The notes: a model not told the origin generated them from the sequence alone. 32,895 nucleotides of DNA from Bacillota bacterium (GCA_021799435.1 JAJZAN010000030.1:1-32895), one strand, 5' to 3'; positions 1 to 8,295 are shown, counted from the stretch's first letter. Program-made: numbers and translations.

Positions 1-355
1 ACGAACGATGGAAACCTTTCACCGCCTCAAGCGATTGGAGGTCAAGATGGCGATTGATGATTTTGGCACGGGCTACAGCTCGCTAAGTTACCTAAACAAG
101 TTGCCCATCGACTACTTGAAAATCGATCAGTCGTTTGTGCGCGAGATTATCGGCGACTATTCGACCCACAACGACATCGTCACCGCGATTATCGCCTTGG
201 CTCGCAATCTGAATCTCGGGGTTATCGCCGAAGGGGTGGAAACCAACGAACAATTCCAGTTCTTAGAGGCACTCAATTGTGATCTAGCCCAGGGATATCT
301 TTTTAGCAGGCCCGTGCCGGCGGCGGAATTTAAGCATCTGTTGCAGAGGGTGTAG
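1..355 (+). CDS. C-terminal part of an EAL-domain c-di-GMP phosphodiesterase (5' end outside window)
   Basis: The open frame enters from the left edge and stops at 353-355, so only the last ~117 residues are seen. They contain the second half of an EAL domain: the [10 protein letters not shown] loop, a KIDQSFV segment, the AEGVET motif near the end, and the closing QGYLFSRP stretch. EAL domains hydrolyse c-di-GMP to pGpG in the cytoplasm, and the DDFGTG and AEGVE residues take part in metal and substrate binding. The catalytic E-A-L triplet and any sensory or GGDEF domains lie outside the window. The fragment resembles the EAL domain of the large protein at 5760-8210. The ATG at position 8 lies inside the domain and is not the start. 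The next gene is a GGDEF protein. Confidence 0.9.
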   Translation, partial: RTMETFHRLKRLEVKMAIDDFGTGYSSLSYLNKLPIDYLKIDQSFVREIIGDYSTHNDIVTAIIALARNLNLGVIAEGVETNEQFQFLEALNCDLAQGYLFSRPVPAAEFKHLLQRV

Positions 356-717
356 TGCATCATGGCAACGGGCGCGTCGAATCCCCGGGGCGGCTTTGTG
401 CGCGCGTGGCTGTTCGCCCCGTTGCAAGAGTACACCCACAAGAAGGCGGCCCTGGCAGAAAACGATTCGTCTGAGGAACCGTATCTAGAACCATGTACGC
501 GTCATCACTGCCCGTCGAATAGCCACCCGTCAACGGGCCTCGGCCCAGCAGGTGGCAGTCGCACGCATACTGGCCTGCGGGTGGGCGGCGCGCTTGCGGA
601 CCACGGGAACATGGCGTATCGTCTGAACTAGTTAGTGTCTTTGATACCGGCCATCACGCCACGACAGCCCATTCTCTATCCCGGTTAGGCCGTTCTCTTA
701 GAAAGGGGTGGTTTCTC
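356..717. other. Intergenic region rich in inverted repeats, no convincing gene
   Basis: This 362-base gap separates the EAL gene from the GAF-GGDEF gene. Short open frames on both strands show no recognisable protein character. Several base-paired elements can be drawn. CGGGGC (386-391) can pair with GCCCCG (416-421). CCCGT-CA-ACGGG and GGGCC-TC-GGCCC share a GGG and exclude each other. A longer interrupted stem runs 544-559 with 569-581. No T-run follows any of them, so they are not simple terminators. A structured leader for the downstream diguanylate cyclase is possible, but GC-rich DNA forms such stems by chance. Confidence 0.4.
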
Positions 718-1662
718 ATGTTGGCGTCCCCGCCTCTTCATGTGTTGGCGACCCGACCGCTGGAAGCACAGGCAAACAAGGTGTTGGCGGTCTTGTCGGA
801 ATTTCTCGGGATCAATACACTCTTTGTGGCGGTAAACGATGGCACGACCAATGTTATCGTGGCTAGTCGCAACCGAAATGCAGTCCTGGTCGAACCGAGC
901 CGCTCACCCCTGGCCGAGGCGTACTGCCGAGTCGTCATCGAGGACCGGCAATACGTGGAGATTCCGGATACCGTCAAAAACCCTCGAACCAGCGTTTTGC
1001 CTCCTACCCACCGGTTGGGTTCAACGGTCTTTGTGGGTGTGCCGCTCGTGCTGCGTGATGGGCGGGTTATCGGAACGCTGTGTGGGATGGACGCCGACCC
1101 TGTGGAGGTCACGCCCCGTCAGCGGATGTTGCTGGACACCATGGCGGAGTTTCTCAGCTATGTGTTCGAGTTGGAATGGAAGTCCTACACCGATTCCTTA
1201 ACCGGCAGTGGGAACCGCCGCTTCATGGACACGTTCATGGATGATCCGCAGACGGCGAGCCGGCGAAAGAGCGTCGTGTTCTGTGACATGGATAATCTTA
1301 AGCCGCTCAATGATATCTGGGGTCACGATGTCGGTGATGAGGCGCTCCAGCGGTTGGCGGACCACCTGCAACAGGTCTTTGGTCCGCGTGGACCCGTGTG
1401 TCGGCCCGGCGGAGACGAGTTCGTCATTCTCTTACCAGATACCCCAGGTGAGGCTGCGTCCGACATGGCTCGACGGGTTCGGGATGCTGTGCAGCATATT
1501 GTTTTGCCCGAGACAGACAACGCCCGGATCAGTGTCACCATGGGTGTGGCGTCAACCGCGGATCCCGCGGTGCCCTGGCGGGATCTCCTGCGTCGAGCGG
1601 ATGCGACCATGCTGGAGGCTAAGAACACCCAAAAAGGGTCGGTGGTCTGGAACGTGGTGTGA
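718..1662 (+). CDS. GAF-GGDEF diguanylate cyclase
   Basis: A 314-residue soluble protein with an N-terminal GAF-like sensor domain (about residues 15-145) and a C-terminal GGDEF domain (about 155-312). The active-site motif is intact: G231-G232-D233-E234-F235, preceded by the DMDNLKPLND segment typical of the first metal-binding strand. GGDEF domains make c-di-GMP from two GTP. The usual RxxD inhibitory site just before GGDEF is not seen, because the residues there read RGPV, so product inhibition may be absent. The ATG at 718 is preceded by AGAAAGGGGTGG at good spacing. No transmembrane segment is present, so the GAF domain probably senses a cytosolic signal that cannot be predicted. The gene lies between an EAL gene and an insertion sequence whose left repeat starts 95 bases after the stop. 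Confidence 0.92.
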   Translation: MLASPPLHVLATRPLEAQANKVLAVLSEFLGINTLFVAVNDGTTNVIVASRNRNAVLVEPSRSPLAEAYCRVVIEDRQYVEIPDTVKNPRTSVLPPTHRLGSTVFVGVPLVLRDGRVIGTLCGMDADPVEVTPRQRMLLDTMAEFLSYVFELEWKSYTDSLTGSGNRRFMDTFMDDPQTASRRKSVVFCDMDNLKPLNDIWGHDVGDEALQRLADHLQQVFGPRGPVCRPGGDEFVILLPDTPGEAASDMARRVRDAVQHIVLPETDNARISVTMGVASTADPAVPWRDLLRRADATMLEAKNTQKGSVVWNVV

Positions 1663-1757
1663 AGGTTCGTTGCGCATATGGTCGCACGTCTCGACTCCCG
1701 TTCTTGTCACTGAATGGGATGGTCGTGGCGGGACATCGGGGATTCCGTGTAACCGCT

Positions 1758-1774
1758 AGAGTTTTCATAAAGTC
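1758..1774 (+). repeat. Left terminal inverted repeat of the insertion sequence
   Basis: Seventeen bases identical to the reverse complement of 3580-3596. It lies 149 bases beyond the transposase stop. Confidence 0.88.
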
Positions 1775-1922
1775 TCGGCCGTGAACCCTCTGCCTTTAGT
1801 GGTGTCTAGGGGTCGAGATCCAGTCTGTAGTTTGTCCAAAAGGATGCCCGAGATCGCCCAGGTTGCGATCGTCGCCAGTTTGATGCGATTGTAGGCTATC
1901 TCACCTCCTTTACCACCACACG

Positions 1923-3386
1923 TTAGGCCGCAGCGACGCGGGCCCAGGCCTGATGATGGGCGACAATGGCGCCCATCGCTAACCGAGCCAACCATAGATA
2001 CGGTCGGCGGTGACGGGCTCGCTTGATGCCTTTTTGCGTCCACAAGCTAAAGGCCCGTTCGACGCCAGTTCGTTCGGCGTATAACGTGTTCCAAGCGGGC
2101 GTGCCGTAGGGAACGCCACTCTCGGCATAGCGGGAGCCTCGGTCATTCACGGTGACGGTTTGGCGGGCCTTGGCACAGGGAGTCTCACAGGATTCATGCC
2201 GACGTTGCCGGAGAGGACAGGCATAGACGGTGACGCCCATGCGTCGTTGCCCCAGACAAATAAGATCCCGATCGACGCCACAATGGGGACGGTTCTGTTT
2301 GTCCAGGGTGATTCCGGCGGCGGTCGCCGCCGGACTGATTCGGGCCGGCTCGACCGGACCGGGCGGGGCAAACGCGGGCACTACGCCCCGTTTACGGGTG
2401 AAAGTCCATAACGCGTTGACATCAAAGGCGGCATCTCCCACCATATGGGTCATTCGTATGGTGGGGTCTTCGACCGCGTACAACCGCTGGGTTTTGACCA
2501 ACAAATCGGGATAGGCGACCGCATCGTTGCGATTGCCCGGATGAAGCGCCAGGCTCACCAGTAACGGATGGCTTGGTTGGTCGGGCATGCCATTGACCAC
2601 AGCCATGGCCAATGGCATGTATCCGAAGAAGTATCGATGGCGATGGCTATCCCATCCGAGCAAGGCCGTCGGATCGCTAAACCATCGCTGGCATTGGCAT
2701 GACTTCCCAGGACACGCACAGCGTTTGGTCCCGAATGAATGGGCCCCACTCTCAATCGGTGAGCCATCTGGCGCCAAATGCCATTCAGAGGGCAACACTC
2801 CATAGTGCACGCTGGCCACCGCGGTCGTGCCGAGCAGGCGATCCCAGACGTCACTGGGCCGAGTCGGACGACTGCTACGCTGGGCCTCCCGGGCTACCCG
2901 ACGGGCCACGCGTTCGACCGCGCCGGGTCGGCGCGGGGGCATTTTTTGACCCGGCTTCAGCTTTAATCGGCGTCCCGATGGGCGACGCCAGGCTCCCGTC
3001 CGTGGGTGACTCTCCGGGTATAAACGCCGCAGAAAACCATAGATCGTCCCAATCGTCGGAATCGCCTCGGCGGTTTGCCAGCCGCAGAGCCGGGCCAATA
3101 GCGGGTTCTGCCGGACATGGCGCAACCCATCCACTAGGTTGGCGACTTCCCGCACCGTCATCAAGCCCAGGAATCGCAGAATCCGCGCCGGGTCGGACGC
3201 CGGCCGGCCTCGCCGCCGCGCATAACGATCTTGCAGGCGGTCGACCATGCGGTCGATGTCGGCCGTATAACTCCACGTCAATTCGTGCGCCCAGGCGGTC
3301 CGATCACCCCATTCCGGGCGCCAGTTGGTGCAAATGTCGTCGATGAATCGTCGGATATCAGCATCGATCATACCGGGTCGTAGCAT
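1923..3386 (-). CDS. DDE-type transposase
   Basis: A 487-residue transposase filling the insertion sequence. The N-terminal part (about residues 1-125) has the helical region preceding the catalytic domain in IS1182/IS5-like enzymes, with an FLGLMTVREVANLV-type segment. Candidate catalytic residues are an Asp in LAPDGSPIES, an Asp in MVGDAAFD, and the Glu of TGVERAFSLW, which is followed by the basic KGIKRARHRRPYLW stretch. Two cysteine-rich patches (CACPGKSCQC, and later CPLRQRRHESC with a further Cys) could bind metal. The ATG at 3384-3386 has only a weak ribosome site, as is usual for transposases. ATG at residue 6 is an alternative start. The frame is uninterrupted. Confidence 0.88.
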   Translation of the reverse strand: MLRPGMIDADIRRFIDDICTNWRPEWGDRTAWAHELTWSYTADIDRMVDRLQDRYARRRGRPASDPARILRFLGLMTVREVANLVDGLRHVRQNPLLARLCGWQTAEAIPTIGTIYGFLRRLYPESHPRTGAWRRPSGRRLKLKPGQKMPPRRPGAVERVARRVAREAQRSSRPTRPSDVWDRLLGTTAVASVHYGVLPSEWHLAPDGSPIESGAHSFGTKRCACPGKSCQCQRWFSDPTALLGWDSHRHRYFFGYMPLAMAVVNGMPDQPSHPLLVSLALHPGNRNDAVAYPDLLVKTQRLYAVEDPTIRMTHMVGDAAFDVNALWTFTRKRGVVPAFAPPGPVEPARISPAATAAGITLDKQNRPHCGVDRDLICLGQRRMGVTVYACPLRQRRHESCETPCAKARQTVTVNDRGSRYAESGVPYGTPAWNTLYAERTGVERAFSLWTQKGIKRARHRRPYLWLARLAMGAIVAHHQAWARVAAA

Positions 3387-3530
3387 AAGGACATGGCCCC
3401 TTCTCAGGAAGTGACTGGCACGAAATGTCAGTCATCCGAGTTTCGGGGCGGTTCGTCCAAAGTCAAGTGATTGCGGCGAATTCCGGCAAATAAATCGTCT
3501 GAGATTGAATCTGGTAGGTTTTGGTGTTAC

Positions 3531-3554
3531 AAGGCCGCCATTACCGGCGGCCTT
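3531..3554 (-). other. Hairpin between the right IS end and the transposase start
   Basis: AAGGCCGCC (3531-3539) and GGCGGCCTT (3546-3554) form a perfect 9-bp stem with a 6-base loop. It lies inside the right end of the element, upstream of the transposase. No T-run follows on either strand. It may limit read-through transcription into the transposase or hide its ribosome site, a control known for IS elements. Confidence 0.5.
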
Positions 3555-3579
3555 ATACGCGCTTCTATCTTGGGTTTGC

Positions 3580-3596
3580 GACTTTATGAAAACTCT
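3580..3596 (-). repeat. Right terminal inverted repeat of the insertion sequence
   Basis: Reverse complement of the left repeat at 1758-1774, a perfect 17-base match. It marks the upstream boundary of the element relative to the transposase. Confidence 0.88.
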
Positions 3597-3962
3597 CCTA
3601 GGGCGTTGGTGCTGGTGGCCACATGGAACGTAACGGTTTTCGTTGTCGTGTTTCCTGCCTGTCTATCGCGCTCAAATACCGGACTCTTCACTCTCTGTGT
3701 AGGTGGCGGGTGGTGATGAAGCGAAACGGCGACGCCCCATTCTGGCTGCTTACCCGGCGGCGGAGAACACCTGCAATCAGCAGTGGACGGTCGAACATCG
3801 GTATTCGGTGTGGTTGACGGACACAATTTATGAGCTTATGTGGAATTCAAGGTTTCAGGAGGCCAGTTGGCATGATCTCAGGGGTGGCATAGGGTGGGGC
3901 CTCCGCACGGAGCGTCTAAAGTACCCCGCACCCAACAGGTCCCGTGGCAAATTCCCGTGATA
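3597..3962. other. Intergenic region without a recognisable gene
   Basis: This is the 366-base stretch between the insertion sequence and the LapA-like gene. Open frames exist on both strands (longest about 85 codons) but lack good ribosome sites and protein-like composition. I see no clear terminator for the LapA-like gene and no repeat. Confidence 0.4.
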
Positions 3963-4340
3963 TTAGGGATCTATCGGGGGATTTTCTGTGGTCGGGTGGT
4001 CTGGCTCATGGGTCATGCCATTTCGTGATCCGACGGGGGCGGGATCAAGTGAAGAAACGGGAGGCGAGACACCGGCCGACTCAGAAACCACCGGGGATGG
4101 GGAATTCGCACCGCCAGTCGTAGACCACCGGCGGCGCCGGATGAATGCCCAAGCCACGGCCGCCATACCCATGAGGGCGCCTAGAAGGATGGCAATCAAG
4201 ACCACTAACGCTAACGGCACGTGTGGCAGGGTCCACCATAGCACATGGATGTGGATGGGGCGCCGATTTTGAAAAGCGACAACAACCACCAAAATCAACA
4301 AAATAAGACCGGTAATTAACCGCCATAGCGCCCGCACCAC
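3963..4340 (-). CDS. LapA-like (DUF1049) small membrane protein
   Basis: A 125-residue membrane protein. The chosen start is the GTG at 4338-4340, because a perfect AAGGAGG (complement of 4347-4353) lies six bases upstream. The frame stays open to 4673, but that extension has no ribosome site and looks low-complexity. Residues from about 4 to 24 form one hydrophobic segment. A VVAFQNRRPIHI loop follows, typical of the LapA/DUF1049 family, and then a second hydrophobic segment ending in a basic RRRR stop-transfer patch. The C-terminal ~45 residues are Pro/Ser/Thr-rich and probably disordered. In E. coli LapA works with LapB in lipopolysaccharide assembly, but Gram-positive bacteria also carry this two-helix family, where its role is unknown. 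Confidence 0.8.
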   Translation of the reverse strand: MVRALWRLITGLILLILVVVVAFQNRRPIHIHVLWWTLPHVPLALVVLIAILLGALMGMAAVAWAFIRRRRWSTTGGANSPSPVVSESAGVSPPVSSLDPAPVGSRNGMTHEPDHPTTENPPIDP

Positions 4341-4818
4341 GTCGCGCCTCCTTGAGGATTTCTTATCGGGGACAACATTCGCGGTGCGACGAAAGAAATC
4401 CTGCTCGTTTCGCTCACCCCCGAGAGGCTTCAAGACCCTCGGAGACAGTGCAGGGGACCGGACTCGGAAAGTGTCGTCCGCGACCGCACTGCTATTCCCG
4501 CCGACCGTCAAGTACTGAGCCAGTGCCGATTGACGACCCATGCCAGGCATCGCCGGATTGCTAAGTGGCGAAACTCTGCCAATAGGAGCATGCGAGAGCA
4601 AATCACTTAATGGGGAGGGAATCGTATTAAGCCGTCGGGCGCGCTTGGGACGGTTCGCAAGCGATTCCCTCATGGAGTAATTGGCGGGCAGGCGGTGTCA
4701 AAGCGGTCGGTGCGTCGCGGCTGAGCTGGTTCATGACTCGTCACACGGCGGGGGCGGCACCGCGACTGACGATACCGCTCCCCTCCATCCATTGACGCGG
4801 CGGCCGAGCCGGGTGTTC
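4341..4818. other. Non-coding or degenerate stretch upstream of the LapA-like gene
   Basis: Apart from the ribosome site at 4347-4353, nothing definite is seen in these 478 bases. The minus-strand frame that continues from the LapA-like gene to 4673 is open for 111 codons but has no recognised domain or initiation signal. It may be chance or a decayed gene. Confidence 0.35.
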
Positions 4819-5492
4819 CTAGCTGCCGGATTGCAGGGGGGAACCTGCGGCCGCTGCCCACGAATAGCCGTCGAACTGCACGAAATAATTCTCGATGGCG
4901 AGCGGCGGTGGGCCAGCTTTCACTAACGCGGCCACCCCCTGCGGAATGCCCACGATATTGTCGGTCCCGGTTGGGATAATGCTCAGTTTTTGATAGAGCG
5001 CGGCAAAGTGGCCCTGTTGGACGGCGGTGACGTGCTTTTGGAGCCCCATACCGGCGCCCGAAAAGATGGTGGCCCTGTACGAAGAATTGGTACCTTCGCC
5101 CGTAAAGGACGCACCCGCGTCCATGGCTGCCCGTTCCTCGACATATCTGGAAAAGGCGCCGTTTTCAATGGCGGTCACAGGATTATAGCCGAAATTCTCG
5201 ATGCCCTGGGTGGTGTGCCCGTCCACCGTCACCGACTGGGTATCAGGGAGGGCGGCTCGTAAGGCGGCAGCACATACTCTCCGATGGGGCGATTCCAGTG
5301 GATTACCAACGGGTTGTCGCCCAACAGCGCTACGGCCGTGGATGGGCTGTTGGCCACAGAACTGTAAGGGTCTGCCACCGATGACCAATCATAGCCTGTT
5401 CCGTTGGGATTCCCGACGGCCAGTGTGTGCGTCTCCAGTTCACCGCTTGGGGTGCAGGATTCTTTTTGGCCCGCACCCGAATACGGACCAGC
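4819..5492 (-). pseudogene. Frameshifted remnant of an unrecognised protein gene
   Basis: Two minus-strand frames read as protein and join end to end. The upstream part (5492 to the stop at 5229-5231) includes the segments ETHTLAVGNPNGTGYDW and ALLGDNPLVIHWNRPIGEY. The downstream part (about 5270 to the stop at 4819) includes VTVDGHTTQGIENFGYNPV and IPTGTDNIVGIPQGVAAL. A shift near 5235-5270 is needed to connect them. A stop codon (5493-5495) directly upstream removes the N-terminus, and no start with a ribosome site is seen. The combined ~220 residues are rich in small polar residues, like an exported domain, but I do not recognise the family. The gene diverges from the riboswitch promoter at 5529. 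A sequencing error is the alternative to decay. Confidence 0.5.
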
Positions 5493-5528
5493 CTAGTGCA
5501 ACTGATATGATTCACTGTCGCGTTTTTC

Positions 5529-5558
5529 TTGTCCGCATGAGCCCGTTTCAGATATAAT
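5529..5558 (+). promoter_or_regulatory. Sigma-A-type promoter of the riboswitch-controlled EAL gene
   Basis: A perfect -10 TATAAT (5553-5558) lies 18 bases after TTGTCC (5529-5534), which matches four of six -35 positions. Transcription would begin near 5565, just upstream of the aptamer. Confidence 0.72.
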
Positions 5559-5575
5559 TCACGTAAATGTTACAT

Positions 5576-5661
5576 GGTTTCACGTACGGCAAACCGGTGG
5601 AAACGCTGGGACGCAAAGCTACGGGTCTACGGGCAATGCCTACGATCGCCGGGCTGCTGGG
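5576..5661 (+). promoter_or_regulatory. c-di-GMP-I (GEMM-I) riboswitch aptamer
   Basis: The leader contains the conserved GEMM-I core in order. CACGTACGGCAAACC comes first, then a GGAAAC tetraloop-containing stem, then TGGGACGCAAAGC, and finally a second stem closing with CGCCGGGCTGC. The Vibrio Vc2 aptamer has the same GGCAAACC and GGGACGCAAAGCC blocks. GEMM-I RNAs bind c-di-GMP. The aptamer follows a promoter at 5529-5558 and is followed directly by an intrinsic terminator (5663-5686), so control is probably by transcription termination. I cannot tell from sequence alone whether ligand turns the gene on or off. The controlled gene is itself a GGDEF-EAL protein, which gives a feedback loop. 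Confidence 0.93.
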
Positions 5662-5662
5662 G

Positions 5663-5686
5663 AAGCGCCCTGGGATGGGCGCTTTT
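5663..5686 (+). terminator. Intrinsic terminator forming the riboswitch expression platform
   Basis: AAGCGCCC (5663-5670) and GGGCGCTT (5677-5684) form an 8-bp stem with a 6-base loop, ending in TTTT. It sits just after the GEMM-I aptamer and 73 bases before the start codon of the regulated gene. Confidence 0.88.
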
Positions 5687-5759
5687 CGTATTATCGTCTC
5701 AAGCGGACCAACATCTTCCATCCTACCACCGTCGTGCTAGTGTATGGAGGTTGCAATTT

Positions 5760-8210
5760 ATGAATACGTCTCAATCCTTGGTAGACCAACTGCAACGTCA
5801 ATTTCACCCGCTCGCGATTGTCGATTCCCAGGGCCTTGTCCGGTACCACGACGGTTCAGAGGCCGCCGAATTTCACCTGACACCCGGCCACCCCTTCCGG
5901 TTCCACGTGGGTGGCGAATCCGCAGACCTCATCGATCTCCTCGAAGTGCAGAGTCATGTGCGCCTCCACCGCTATGATGTGGTGGCGGTGCGTACCGAGT
6001 CGGAGACGGTATTCATGATTCTCGAACGCGCTCATCCCGGGGATATTCGGTCGCTCCTCAAAACCGAGCAGGACCTCTATCAGTTGCTCTTTCACTACAG
6101 CACCAATGCCATCTTTGCGCTCGACCTGCGCGGCGACTGTGTCGCGGCCAATCGGGCGAGTGCCCAGGTGAGCGGCTATGGTATTCGTGAATTGCTTTCG
6201 ATGAATTTTAGAGACCTGGTTGTATCCGATGACGTGCCCCAGGTTTCGACAGCCCTCCAACACGTCGTTCACGGTGAGCCCATGACCGTCCGGTGCCGTA
6301 TTCGGCACGTCACCGGGCGAGAGGTCTTACTTCACGTCGATGCTTTCCCTGTCGTGGTCGATGGGGTCTGCCTGGGAGCGTTCGGGATTGCGCGAGATAT
6401 TACCAGCACGGTCCGACAGGAACACGCCCTCCAATTACAACGCGAGGTCTTGGAACAGATCGCGCGAGGGGTATCGCGCGAAACAGGCATCGCATTGCTG
6501 GTCGATGGTCTGGTCCGCTTGTTTCCCGCCGCGGGGGTGGTCTTCATGACATTGCGCAACGAGCAATCCCTGTCGTACGAATATGGCGCTGGGGCTTTGA
6601 GCACTGCCGACGGTGGCAGGGTACAATCCATCCCCCTCATGGACGGTGGCGGTCTCGCGGCCGCGTGCGTGGCCCGGCGATCCTGTATCACCGTGGAAGA
6701 CGTGCGCTACAACCCCTTGACGCACCCACACGGAGCGGCCTTGCACGCGCGGGGCATCCAGCATGCCTGGGCGGTTCCGATTATGTCGGATGGCACTACG
6801 ACTCATGGCGCCCTGCTCGTCTATGGCCCCGACAGCATGGGGCCGTTAGCCCTGACGGAAGATATTCTGCGCACGTTCGGGAGTTTGGCGGGGATCCTCA
6901 TCGATCGTTGTGATGTTGATGCCCGTTTGTATCGGGAGGCCCATGTGGATGCCCTCACTCAGTTGCCCAACCGGCGATGGATACAGACCCTGTTAGACGA
7001 GTGGGTCGAATCAGCACGGGACCGTCACGGCACCTTCGCGGTGTACCTTGTCAACATTGACCGTTTTCGCCACGCCAACGAGGCCTTTGGACCCGTATTT
7101 GGCGATCGCCTCTTGCAACATGTGGCGGCTCTGCTCGCGTCGCTCGGCAGTGTTGACGTGGTCGTGGGTCGCCTTGGCGCGGATGAGTTCTTGATACTGC
7201 AGCGGGGGGATCCAAACGGTGAATCCTTGGAAGCGTTTGGGCGCACGCTCCTCGCACGGTTTACCGAGCCGCTGATCGTGGAATCGCAGACCGTCCGCGT
7301 GACGGCGAGCGTCGGCGCCGCCCAATTCCCTTTGCACGGCGCGAATGCTGAGGCCTTACTGTCCCATGTCGGCGTTGCCCTGCGTGTCGCCAAACAGACG
7401 GCCGGCGACAACCTCCGCCTATACGAGCCTAATTCGTCGGAGCGATCACCGCGTTGGATTCATCAGGAAGTGGACCTCCAACGGGGCATTCATCACCAGG
7501 AGTTTGTGCCCTATTTCCAACCGTTGTGGGATGCCCATACGGGCCGGATGGTGGGCGCGGAGGCCTTGGCCCGGTGGGACCACCCCGAGCGGGGGGTGGT
7601 GTCGCCCGCGGAATTCATCCCGGTCGCGGAAGAAACCGGACTGATTGTGCCCTTGACCCACCTCATGATGGAACAGGTGGCCCACGTCATCGCGGTGCTC
7701 AACCGTGCTGACGTGTCTATAGCCCTGAACATTTCACCCTTGTACGTTCAACGTCGTGATGTCCTTGACGATCTGCAACAAGTCTCCGGGGCCGATCACT
7801 TGGGCCAGTGGACGCTCGAAATCGTAGAATCCAGTTTCGGGCTTGAAGAGGCCCACGTCATCCGCACCTTGGAGGCCTGCCGTTCCGTGGGCGTCACCAT
7901 CGCGCTGGACGACTTTGGTACGGGTTACAGTTCCTTGTCGCGGCTGAACCAATTACCCTTGGATTATGTGAAGGTCGATCAATCCTTTGTCCGGGCCCTG
8001 GGCTCGACGGTGCACGGTCGGCCGATGGTCCAAGCCATCATCGACCTCGCCCACAGCCTGAGCTTAAAGACGGTGGCCGAAGGGGTGGAAACCCGCGAAC
8101 AGCGGAAGTTGCTGATCGACATGGACTGCGACCGCCTGCAGGGATTTTTGTTAGGACGTCCCATGCCGACGGCCGATTTTCTCAAGCTGGCCCAACAGAG
8201 CCTACCGTGA
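5760..8210 (+). CDS. PAS-GAF-GGDEF(degenerate)-EAL c-di-GMP phosphodiesterase
   Basis: An 816-residue soluble signalling protein. The ATG at 5760 is chosen because GGAGG lies nine bases upstream. The frame stays open further 5', but that part is the riboswitch and terminator. Domains in order: N-terminal region of about 100 residues, PAS (about 100-215), GAF (about 230-380), GGDEF (about 390-555), EAL (about 565-815). The cyclase motif is altered to G473-A474-D475-E476-F477 and the domain is probably inactive, perhaps a GTP-binding activator as in other tandem proteins. The EAL domain looks competent: E601-A602-L603, D717-D718-F719 in [16 protein letters not shown] and VAEGVET are all present. 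The main activity is probably c-di-GMP hydrolysis, tuned by PAS and GAF ligands and by the upstream c-di-GMP riboswitch. Confidence 0.93.
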   Translation: MNTSQSLVDQLQRQFHPLAIVDSQGLVRYHDGSEAAEFHLTPGHPFRFHVGGESADLIDLLEVQSHVRLHRYDVVAVRTESETVFMILERAHPGDIRSLLKTEQDLYQLLFHYSTNAIFALDLRGDCVAANRASAQVSGYGIRELLSMNFRDLVVSDDVPQVSTALQHVVHGEPMTVRCRIRHVTGREVLLHVDAFPVVVDGVCLGAFGIARDITSTVRQEHALQLQREVLEQIARGVSRETGIALLVDGLVRLFPAAGVVFMTLRNEQSLSYEYGAGALSTADGGRVQSIPLMDGGGLAAACVARRSCITVEDVRYNPLTHPHGAALHARGIQHAWAVPIMSDGTTTHGALLVYGPDSMGPLALTEDILRTFGSLAGILIDRCDVDARLYREAHVDALTQLPNRRWIQTLLDEWVESARDRHGTFAVYLVNIDRFRHANEAFGPVFGDRLLQHVAALLASLGSVDVVVGRLGADEFLILQRGDPNGESLEAFGRTLLARFTEPLIVESQTVRVTASVGAAQFPLHGANAEALLSHVGVALRVAKQTAGDNLRLYEPNSSERSPRWIHQEVDLQRGIHHQEFVPYFQPLWDAHTGRMVGAEALARWDHPERGVVSPAEFIPVAEETGLIVPLTHLMMEQVAHVIAVLNRADVSIALNISPLYVQRRDVLDDLQQVSGADHLGQWTLEIVESSFGLEEAHVIRTLEACRSVGVTIALDDFGTGYSSLSRLNQLPLDYVKVDQSFVRALGSTVHGRPMVQAIIDLAHSLSLKTVAEGVETREQRKLLIDMDCDRLQGFLLGRPMPTADFLKLAQQSLP

Positions 8211-8295
8211 CCCATTCGTGATGCTGTCCCCATGCCCATATTAATAAAGGAGAAGAATCGCTGACTGCAGCGACGGAATGACCACTGCTGGTTAT

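Larger units (their letters stand above)
1758..3596 (-). mobile_element. Complete insertion sequence with 17-bp terminal inverted repeats
   Basis: A perfect 17-bp inverted repeat, agagttttcataaagtc, occurs at 1758-1774 and, in reverse complement, at 3580-3596. It encloses one transposase gene on the minus strand. The 1839-bp length and single long transposase are usual for IS1182-like or related DDE elements; the family is an inference. The outer flanks (…aaccgct on the left, cctaggg… on the right) show no clear target-site duplication. A recombined or old insertion could explain that, as could a family that does not duplicate its target. Both ends and the reading frame are intact, so the element may still be functional. 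Confidence 0.88.

Noticed and set aside
362-631. Plus-strand open frame of 89 codons after the EAL gene
   Set aside because: No ribosome site and no recognisable protein features; it overlaps inverted repeats.
2699-3346. Plus-strand open frame of 215 codons opposite the transposase
   Set aside because: It is the shadow of the GC-rich transposase gene; it has no ribosome site and its composition is dominated by Arg, Pro and Ser.
3703-3960. Plus-strand open frame of 85 codons right of the insertion sequence
   Set aside because: No ribosome site, no domain, and composition not protein-like.
4341-4673. N-terminal extension of the LapA-like protein by 111 residues
   Set aside because: A perfect AAGGAGG stands six bases before the GTG at 4340, the family is normally short, and the extension has no domain character.
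5574-5759. Possible 62-residue N-terminal extension of the PAS-GAF-GGDEF-EAL protein
   Set aside because: The bases form the GEMM-I aptamer and terminator, and a GGAGG ribosome site supports the start at 5760.
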